A stretch of DNA of 5,913 bases from Verrucomicrobiales bacterium (GTDB lineage Bacteria > Verrucomicrobiota > Verrucomicrobiia > Verrucomicrobiales > DEV007): assembly GCA_013911195.1 (NCBI GenBank), contig JACETS010000161.1:1-5913 (forward strand), in the 5' to 3' direction. Each line of letters opens with the position of its first letter. The first letter of the stretch is position 1. The notes under the pieces were generated by a model. The model did no database searches and had not been told where the DNA came from. It was given only the letters and a program-made list of their open reading frames with translations. A program made the translations under genes and the position numbers. Shown here piece by piece: positions 1-4,670 of this stretch.

Positions 1-1266
1 TTCCGAGGTCATCCCCTCGACTATTAAAAGTGGACTCTCTGTACCAATGCTTCCGAGAGCATTATTGATTGCAAGGCATAAAACATGAACGACCTCCTCG
101 CACCTAGTACCAGCGAGGACAATACTTTTACCTTTATTTTCAATTAGATCTTTTACCGCTTCATCGATCCATGGTTTCCATTTGTCATCAATAGAAAGAT
201 TTGATTTCTTACCATCCACTAAAGATTTCAATGCGCTATCATTAGTCAGAACAGAAACCTTTTTGGCGACCTCAATTAGAAGAGCTAAATGCTCACTTGC
301 CTTCAGAGGCATTCTATGATCAGCCATGCCACCAGTCACAGTGTACTGATGTTCCACACAATAAAGCCTGTTCATCGGGCCGATTTTTTCATCTTTTCCA
401 AAAGAATCAACTTTCCGACCACTAGAAAAATCACTGGTTGCTCCGTCAGAGATTCTATCGACACCAAGAAAATCACATCCAATTGATAAAATTCTTTGTG
501 CTTTGTTTAACTGAAATCTAGCAACTGAGCCATTACCAAAAAGTGTTTTCGTAGCCTGATCTAAACCAGAACGATCTACAGACTCATATTCAAAAAATCG
601 AGAATTGGAGTATTTCTGGTATAGCTCATTAGCAAGCCTGCTGATTGTCGGAGATGTATTAGAACCATGTAGGAAAGCGAGCCCTTCTCCGCCGTTGTCA
701 GACCACTTCTTTTTTTCGCCATTTAAAAATTCCCAAAACGTCTCTGCGCTTGCAGTTTTTGCTTTGTCTCCCCTACCTTTAGTGAAGGATCTTGATCTTT
801 CTGGATCATAAAAATCTAGAATTGAGGAAATAGCAAAGGAATCCGCACATCCCTTACTGACAGGGTGCAAAGGATTGCCTTGCAAGTGAATTGGTCTACC
901 TTCATGAACTTTGGCAATGATGGGTGTCGCTCCTCCGAGCCTAGGCATTGCTGTTGCATAGTAAACGGATTTACCAGGAATCATCCACTCTACACTGTCA
1001 GCATAAGGTACAATCTTAGCTACAGGTCTTCTGCAACCTGACAATCCAATACCAGCAAGCGCTGTAGAAGCTCCCATGAATCTCATAAAGCTTCTTCGAG
1101 AAACAGAATCGTTATTGTCTCCTTCGCGATTAAATTCAGCTGCACCACGAGGAAACTCCCTCTCAAGTCTACTGACAAACGAGGGGCTTTTTTCCAATTC
1201 TCCTAGACTACGGAACATGGTCTTTCCGCTCATTGGATCTTCTGGATGTTGCCAAACGTGTTTCAC
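1..1266 (-). CDS. actB: Alternative complex III subunit ActB, molybdopterin oxidoreductase-like/iron-sulfur subunit (N-terminal 422 residues, 3' end outside window)
   Basis: This is the start of the large ActB subunit of alternative complex III, a quinol oxidoreductase that replaces the bc1 complex. The minus-strand frame is open from 1266 to the window edge, giving 422 residues; the family is about 1000 residues, so the C-terminal iron-sulfur domain lies outside. I chose GTG at 1266 because the codon before it (1269-1267) is a TAA stop and because residues 1-45 (WQHPEDP, RSLGELEKSP, LEREFPRGAAEF) match the conserved family N-terminus. The ATG at codon 12 would delete part of it. A twin-arginine motif SRRSF (residues 56-60) is followed by a hydrophobic stretch ending in a lipobox-like LSGC (75-78), which suggests Tat export and possibly a lipid anchor. 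The domain after it is molybdopterin-oxidoreductase-like; family members bind no molybdenum cofactor. It lies 30 bp after actA, probably in one operon. No Shine-Dalgarno sequence is visible. Confidence 0.9.
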   Translation of the reverse strand, partial: MKHVWQHPEDPMSGKTMFRSLGELEKSPSFVSRLEREFPRGAAEFNREGDNNDSVSRRSFMRFMGASTALAGIGLSGCRRPVAKIVPYADSVEWMIPGKSVYYATAMPRLGGATPIIAKVHEGRPIHLQGNPLHPVSKGCADSFAISSILDFYDPERSRSFTKGRGDKAKTASAETFWEFLNGEKKKWSDNGGEGLAFLHGSNTSPTISRLANELYQKYSNSRFFEYESVDRSGLDQATKTLFGNGSVARFQLNKAQRILSIGCDFLGVDRISDGATSDFSSGRKVDSFGKDEKIGPMNRLYCVEHQYTVTGGMADHRMPLKASEHLALLIEVAKKVSVLTNDSALKSLVDGKKSNLSIDDKWKPWIDEAVKDLIENKGKSIVLAGTRCEEVVHVLCLAINNALGSIGTESPLLIVEGMTSE

Positions 1267-1296
1267 TTAAATTAAAATTGTTTTTTAAAGATTATT

Positions 1297-2064
1297 TTAT
1301 CGATGACACCCACTGCAGTTGTTTCCGGACGGAGGCCTAATGTGCCATAAATCCTTAAGAGTAGTGCCAATTATTTCCTGTGTAAGTTCCTCTTTACCAG
1401 CAAGTTTATCCATTAAAACGTCTTGCTTATCATCTCCAAAACGATCGCTTATGTAAGACTTAAAATCCTCCACGGCTAGATCCTCAGGCTTCCACTTAAG
1501 GTTAAATACTTCATCGAGCGGTCTTAAATGTTTTTCTGGGTTTTTGTGACAATCCAAACACCAACTCATGCTATGAGATTCCTCATGATGAACGACCACC
1601 ATCTCGCCGACATCCCCATGACAACTAGCACAACTGACGCCCCTGTTAACGTGGGCTGAATGATCAAAATAGACGTAGTCTGGAGAACGATGAATTCTCA
1701 CCCATTCTACAGGCTTTCCATCATAATTTTCATAGTTTTTATCGATGGCTTTCCTTATTGGCTCAAGCTTTGGACTATCTGTTTTAACGTGTTGATGGCA
1801 ATTCCAACAAGTCGAAGCCGTTGGAACATTTGCATGACCGGAATTCTCAACAAAAGAATGACAGTAACGACAATCCATACCCAACTGGCCTACGTGCAAT
1901 TTATGATCATATGGCACTGGTTGGTCTGGCTGATAACCAACTTTAGTATATTTAGGGGTGAAGTAATAAGTGACGGCAGCACTAACCCCGATGCCCAACA
2001 AGATGAGGGCACCTATTACTTTTATAGGGAGGTTGTTAGTCCAACGCGGGAAAGGATTGGCCAT
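1297..2064 (-). CDS. actA: Alternative complex III subunit ActA, membrane-anchored pentahaem cytochrome c
   Basis: This 255-residue protein is the multihaem cytochrome subunit of alternative complex III, which carries electrons from the quinol-oxidising core toward the downstream acceptor on the outer face of the cytoplasmic membrane. One uncleaved N-terminal membrane segment is visible (about residues 12-35), followed by five CXXCH haem c motifs: CRYCH 65-69, CWNCH 86-90, CASCH 145-149, CLDCH 169-173 and CSGCH 250-254, the last one residue from the C-terminus. Several extra histidines (for example in YFDHSAH, about 132-138) could be distal haem ligands. Five haems is the expected number for ActA. 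The stretch between haems 4 and 5 (about 76 residues) is charged and seems longer than in relatives I remember. The ATG at 2064 starts MANPFPRW, typical of the family. actB follows after 30 bp. The operon control region is 2065-2251. Confidence 0.95.
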   Translation of the reverse strand: MANPFPRWTNNLPIKVIGALILLGIGVSAAVTYYFTPKYTKVGYQPDQPVPYDHKLHVGQLGMDCRYCHSFVENSGHANVPTASTCWNCHQHVKTDSPKLEPIRKAIDKNYENYDGKPVEWVRIHRSPDYVYFDHSAHVNRGVSCASCHGDVGEMVVVHHEESHSMSWCLDCHKNPEKHLRPLDEVFNLKWKPEDLAVEDFKSYISDRFGDDKQDVLMDKLAGKEELTQEIIGTTLKDLWHIRPPSGNNCSGCHR

Positions 2065-2090
2065 TTATGAGTTAGTTAACATTCCTATAA

Positions 2091-2116
2091 TAGCTTGTGA
2101 AAATTTTCACAAGCTA
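2091..2116. promoter_or_regulatory. Perfect 26-bp palindrome with CRP-type TGTGA-N6-TCACA core, likely operator of actAB
   Basis: The left arm TAGCTTGTGAAAA is followed directly by its exact reverse complement, with no mismatch and no loop. The core TGTGA (2096-2100), six bases AAATTT and TCACA (2107-2111) equals the classical consensus of Crp/Fnr-family activators of the CRP type; it differs from the FNR type (TTGAT-N4-ATCAA). The centre lies about 40 bp before the actA start codon. The lack of a loop and of a following T-run on either strand speaks against an intrinsic terminator. That a Crp-family protein binds here is inference. Whether it activates or represses depends on the unknown transcription start. 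Confidence 0.6.
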
Positions 2117-2145
2117 AATTTGCACTAATTTGCCTAATTTTTTTT
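2116..2145. repeat. Phased A/T tracts / short CTAATTTGC-like repeats next to the palindrome
   Basis: Three related units, CTAAATTTGCA (2114-2124), CTAATTTGC (2125-2133) and CTAATTTTT (2134-2142), follow each other. Their A/T tracts are centred near 2118.5, 2129 and 2140, about 10.5-11 bp apart, so they lie on one helix face. Such phasing is known to bend DNA and, upstream of a promoter, can act like an UP element. This function is inferred. Confidence 0.4.
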
Positions 2146-2166
2146 CCATTTCGAAGGAGTCCATCA

Positions 2167-2190
2167 TATTCATTAAGTATTCATTAAGTA
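2167..2190. repeat. Tandem 11-bp direct repeat (TATTCATTAAG x2)
   Basis: TATTCATTAAG occurs exactly twice head to tail (2167-2177 and 2178-2188), followed by the first two bases of a third unit. The unit length of 11 bp is the spacing used by tandem binding sites of OmpR/PhoB-family response regulators, so it could be a second regulator site about 100-125 bp upstream of the actA start. It could also be a chance slippage product in AT-rich DNA; sequence alone does not decide. Confidence 0.45.
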
Positions 2191-2251
2191 AATGCGTTAT
2201 TCAAACAACAAAAACCCGAAAATAACCCTATAAAAATAGTGAATTTATCGA

Positions 2252-3148
2252 TTAAACATGCGATTTCAAATTCACGTATGATGAACGGCATTTTTCATCA
2301 CAGAATTTGCCATATTTCTCTTCACAAGACTCGCAAATAAAAACCTGATCATTGCACGGCTTCCAAGCACAATTTCGATATCTAGAACATGGCTCATCAC
2401 AATAAATACAATTGGAAACTATTGTTGGATTATTAGAATTAACTTCTACTCCGATTCTTTGGTCGAAAACGTAACATTCACCTTCAAAGTTTTTACCTTT
2501 AGTTTTGGAATTCTTTCCATAATTGATAATACCCCCATCAAGCTGAGCAACGGATTTAAACCCTTCTTTTATTAAAAATCCTGACAATTTCTCGCATCTT
2601 ATTCCACCAGTACAATAAGTGAGTATTCTTTTCTCCTTGGCATCGGAAAAATTATTTCTAATCCATTCAGGAAAGTCCCTAAAGTTATCGACTGGCGGGC
2701 AAACTGCACCCTTGAATTTACCTAAGTCAGATTCGTATTTATTTCTACCGTCAAAAACAATCACGTCACCATTTTCCATTTCATCTAGAAATTCTTCTGG
2801 CGCAAGCCTCTCTCCAGTATTGTTATTAGGATTTACATCTTCATCTCCTGTAAGATGTAATGAAACAATCTCTGATCTAACTTTAACAGAGAGTTTCTTG
2901 AAAGCGTGTTCTTCGGCAAGATCTATTTTAAATTGCATGCTATCATTACCGATATCAGACAAAGTTTGGCGTCTATAGATTTCAGTTGCCTTCTTGTTAC
3001 CAGAAACAGTTCCGTTTATTCCTTCGTGAGAAATAATTATTCTTCCCAAAATATCATTATCCTGACAAAGACTTTTTTGCTTTGCAGCAAAACTTTCGGG
3101 ATCATCAATTTGTACGTATTGGTAATAAAGCAGTATTTCAAATTCCAT
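2252..3148 (-). CDS. trhO: tRNA uridine(34) hydroxylase TrhO (rhodanese-domain, YceA/UPF0176 family)
   Basis: TrhO is a cytoplasmic rhodanese-like enzyme that hydroxylates uridine 34 of certain tRNAs to 5-hydroxyuridine using O2 and prephenate-derived chemistry, the first step toward cmo5U/mo5U wobble bases. The 298-residue protein shows the N-terminal family domain with SHEGINGTVSG (40-50), the rhodanese domain (about 115-215) with DGRNKYESDLGKFKGA (133-148), and the active-site loop TYCTGGIRCEK (177-187), in which Cys179 is the expected catalytic residue and Cys185 the conserved second cysteine. The C-terminal part (247-287) has nine cysteines in CxxC-like pairs, probably a zinc-binding module; a cysteine-rich tail is normal for the family. 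The ATG at 3148 gives the typical MEFEILLYYQYV start. It lies 12 bp after the DksA-like gene and is probably transcribed with it. No Shine-Dalgarno sequence is present. Confidence 0.93.
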   Translation of the reverse strand: MEFEILLYYQYVQIDDPESFAAKQKSLCQDNDILGRIIISHEGINGTVSGNKKATEIYRRQTLSDIGNDSMQFKIDLAEEHAFKKLSVKVRSEIVSLHLTGDEDVNPNNNTGERLAPEEFLDEMENGDVIVFDGRNKYESDLGKFKGAVCPPVDNFRDFPEWIRNNFSDAKEKRILTYCTGGIRCEKLSGFLIKEGFKSVAQLDGGIINYGKNSKTKGKNFEGECYVFDQRIGVEVNSNNPTIVSNCIYCDEPCSRYRNCAWKPCNDQVFICESCEEKYGKFCDEKCRSSYVNLKSHV

Positions 3149-3160
3149 AAAGCTGGTAGT

Positions 3161-3493
3161 TTATTGGGCACAATCAGTGCATAGGGTACTTCCCGGCAAT
3201 GCTTCAAGCCTGTCAAAATTAATCTCATTATTGCATCCTTGGCAAATCCCAAAGGTGGGAAGGGAAATGTTTACCAGTGCATTTTGCAGCCTTACTTCTT
3301 CATCCCTCAATCTTTCAAGCGCTGCCTCATTAACATTTTTATCTTGAAGAGCTTCAAGCCTTGTCAACCTACCTAACCCTTTATCTGGCGAGATAGGCTT
3401 CGTTAGTTCCTCTAAATCAACAATACGAGAACCAACCTCTACGGAACGTTCCAAAATCTTCTCTTTGAGTGCTAACTTCTTAGATTCTTCCAT
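3161..3493 (-). CDS. Small TraR/DksA-type C4 zinc-finger protein
   Basis: This 110-residue protein belongs to the TraR/DksA zinc-finger family, whose members bind RNA polymerase through the secondary channel and change promoter response, often with ppGpp. Residues 1-75 are charged and helical, suitable for a coiled-coil hairpin. They include a PISPDKGLGRLTRLEALQ stretch (33-50) and NVNEAALERLRDEE (53-66), both typical of a short stand-alone subfamily. The C-terminal finger has CQGC (84-87) and CTDC (105-108), a complete four-cysteine zinc site, within FGICQGCNNEINFDRLEALP. True DksA is about 150 residues and carries a DxxDxA motif at the coil tip, which I do not see here, so a ppGpp-cofactor role should not be assumed. 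The ATG at 3493 is the only reasonable start. It is the first gene of a probable two-gene operon with trhO and diverges from dusB. Confidence 0.82.
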   Translation of the reverse strand: MEESKKLALKEKILERSVEVGSRIVDLEELTKPISPDKGLGRLTRLEALQDKNVNEAALERLRDEEVRLQNALVNISLPTFGICQGCNNEINFDRLEALPGSTLCTDCAQ

Positions 3494-3630
3494 TTGTGTA
3501 GAAGCATGTACTTAATTCAAAATAACTCAAGATCATGAAGCTCACACTATTAATAATATTCATTGCAGCCAGATGAATGCATTCGCTTGCTCAATAACTA
3601 AGGCGTATTACTGTAATTATAAAATAATAA
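3494..3630. promoter_or_regulatory. Divergent intergenic region between the DksA-like gene and dusB
   Basis: These 137 bp must hold promoters for both the leftward DksA-like/trhO pair and the rightward dusB/peptidase pair. The dusB side is very AT-rich just before the ATG. No pair of -35 and -10 boxes with good spacing stands out on either strand; a TATAAT on the minus strand (3621-3616) has no matching -35. Small symmetric elements are present: a 10-bp palindrome GAATGCATTC (3575-3584) and an overlapping inverted repeat ATTCAT (3558-3563)/ATGAAT (3573-3578). The promoter call rests on gene arrangement alone. Confidence 0.4.
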
Positions 3631-4650
3631 ATGCTCCATTGGTTCAAAGACGGAAACTTTCCTTTATATCTGGCTCCTATGGCTGGCGTTACAGATAGAG
3701 TTTTTCGCTCAATCTGTAAACATCTCGGTGCAGATGTAATGGTAACAGAATTTGTATCCTCTGAGGGAATCATTAGACGAGATGATCGCACCAGAAAATA
3801 CACGGAATTCGATGATCAACAAAGACCTATAGGAGTTCAATTATTTGGCGCTGATGGTGAAAAGATGTCGGAAGCTGCAAAGAAAATTATTGATTGGAAA
3901 GAGCCTGATTTTATTGACATCAACTTTGGATGTCCGGTGAATAAAGTTGTATCCAAAAATGGAGGCTCATCACTTCTTCGAGATTGTCCAGTCTTGGCTA
4001 AAGTTGCTTCTACAGTAGTAAAGGGCGTTGGAGATCAAGTTCCTGTAACAGGTAAAATACGAATAGGATGGGATTTTGACTCAATAAATGCCGTAGAAGT
4101 TTCAACAATCCTAGAAGAATCCGGAATGCAAGCTGTCTCCATTCATGGCAGGACTCGTTCACAGCGTTATAGTGGTGAAGCTGACTGGAATGTTATCGAT
4201 GAATGTTCCAAATCAATATCCATACCAGTCATTGGTAATGGTGACATATCTACAGGCCTTGATGTTCAGGAAAAAATAGAAAAAACCTCCGTTTCAGGAA
4301 TCATGATAGGCCGTGCAGCAATGCAAAACCCATGGGTTTTTAGAGAAGCTAAACATTATTTAAAAACTGGCGAACAACTGCCTCCAGTCGGTCTAACCGA
4401 ACGCTGGGAACTCATTGCAAAGCATTGCCGTGAAGCAATTAGTTGGGGACGGTATGGAAATGAAAAACAAACTCTAATGGCTATGAGGTCTAGACTAATG
4501 GCTTATTCGAAGGGATTACCTAGTGGCAAACGCTTAAGACAAAGAATGTCTCAAATAGTTTCGATTGATGAAATCGATATAATGGCTGAAGAGCACATTA
4601 ACTATCACTCCCAAAACAAAAAAAACTCAGAAACCTTGACTGTTGTATAA
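3631..4650 (+). CDS. dusB: tRNA-dihydrouridine synthase, DusB type
   Basis: The 339-residue protein is an FMN-dependent tRNA-dihydrouridine synthase, which reduces specific uridines in tRNA to dihydrouridine with NADPH. It acts in the cytoplasm. The TIM-barrel signatures occur in order: LYLAPMAGVTDRVFR (12-26, FMN phosphate side), IGVQLFGA (67-74), DINFGCPVNKVVSKNGGSSLL (96-116) with the catalytic Cys101, GKIRIGWD (141-148), IHGRTRSQRYSGEADW (171-186), VIGNGDI (200-206) and IMIGRAAMQNPWVF (224-237). The remaining 100 residues form the helical tRNA-binding domain. The length and the GCPVNKV motif fit DusB better than DusA or DusC, although bacteria with a single Dus often carry a DusB-type enzyme with unclear position specificity. 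The ATG at 3631 places the barrel start at the usual distance. The DNA before it is AAATAATAA, without a Shine-Dalgarno sequence. The peptidase gene follows after 20 bp. Confidence 0.93.
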   Translation: MLHWFKDGNFPLYLAPMAGVTDRVFRSICKHLGADVMVTEFVSSEGIIRRDDRTRKYTEFDDQQRPIGVQLFGADGEKMSEAAKKIIDWKEPDFIDINFGCPVNKVVSKNGGSSLLRDCPVLAKVASTVVKGVGDQVPVTGKIRIGWDFDSINAVEVSTILEESGMQAVSIHGRTRSQRYSGEADWNVIDECSKSISIPVIGNGDISTGLDVQEKIEKTSVSGIMIGRAAMQNPWVFREAKHYLKTGEQLPPVGLTERWELIAKHCREAISWGRYGNEKQTLMAMRSRLMAYSKGLPSGKRLRQRMSQIVSIDEIDIMAEEHINYHSQNKKNSETLTVV

Positions 4651-4670
4651 ATTAATAAAAACCTAATTAA

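Larger units (their letters stand above)
2065..2251. other. Intergenic control region upstream of actA (also the 3' flank of trhO)
   Basis: This 187-bp AT-rich region separates the end of trhO from the start of actA, both on the minus strand. It contains, moving away from actA, a 26-bp palindrome (2091-2116), A/T tracts at about helical spacing (2116-2145) and an 11-bp tandem repeat (2167-2188). A possible minus-strand promoter is TTGTGA (2112-2107) with a 17-nt spacer and TATAGG (2089-2084); both boxes are poor matches. No GC-rich hairpin with a U-run marks the end of trhO. I see no small reading frame worth calling. Confidence 0.6.

Noticed and set aside
1231..1233. ATG at codon 12 as the actB start
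   Set aside because: It would remove WQHPEDP, which belongs to the conserved ActB N-terminus, and has no better ribosome-binding sequence than the GTG at 1266.
289..1270. Three short plus-strand open frames at 289-486, 605-811 and 1076-1270
   Set aside because: All are antisense to the continuous actB frame, which has clear family sequence and a Tat motif.
1660..2070. Open frame of 136 codons on the plus strand opposite actA
   Set aside because: It lies wholly antisense to the haem-coding part of actA, its translation shows no family features, and the actA frame is certain from five CXXCH motifs.
2091..2116. Reading the palindrome as an intrinsic terminator for trhO
   Set aside because: The arms are AT-rich, there is no loop beyond the AAAATTTT centre, and no run of T follows on either strand (TTATAGG on minus, AATTTGC on plus). 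An operator fits better, though a hairpin role is not fully excluded.
2619..3184. Plus-strand open frames opposite trhO
   Set aside because: They overlap the conserved rhodanese and N-terminal domains on the other strand; their predicted proteins are low-complexity shadows.
3037..3252. Minus-strand frame bridging the DksA-like gene and trhO
   Set aside because: It covers the end of one gene and the start of the next in another frame; both real genes have strong motifs and well-placed starts.
3575..3584. GAATGCATTC palindrome in the divergent region as a regulator site
   Set aside because: Ten symmetric bases are short enough to arise by chance and match no regulator motif I know; noted only in the region description.
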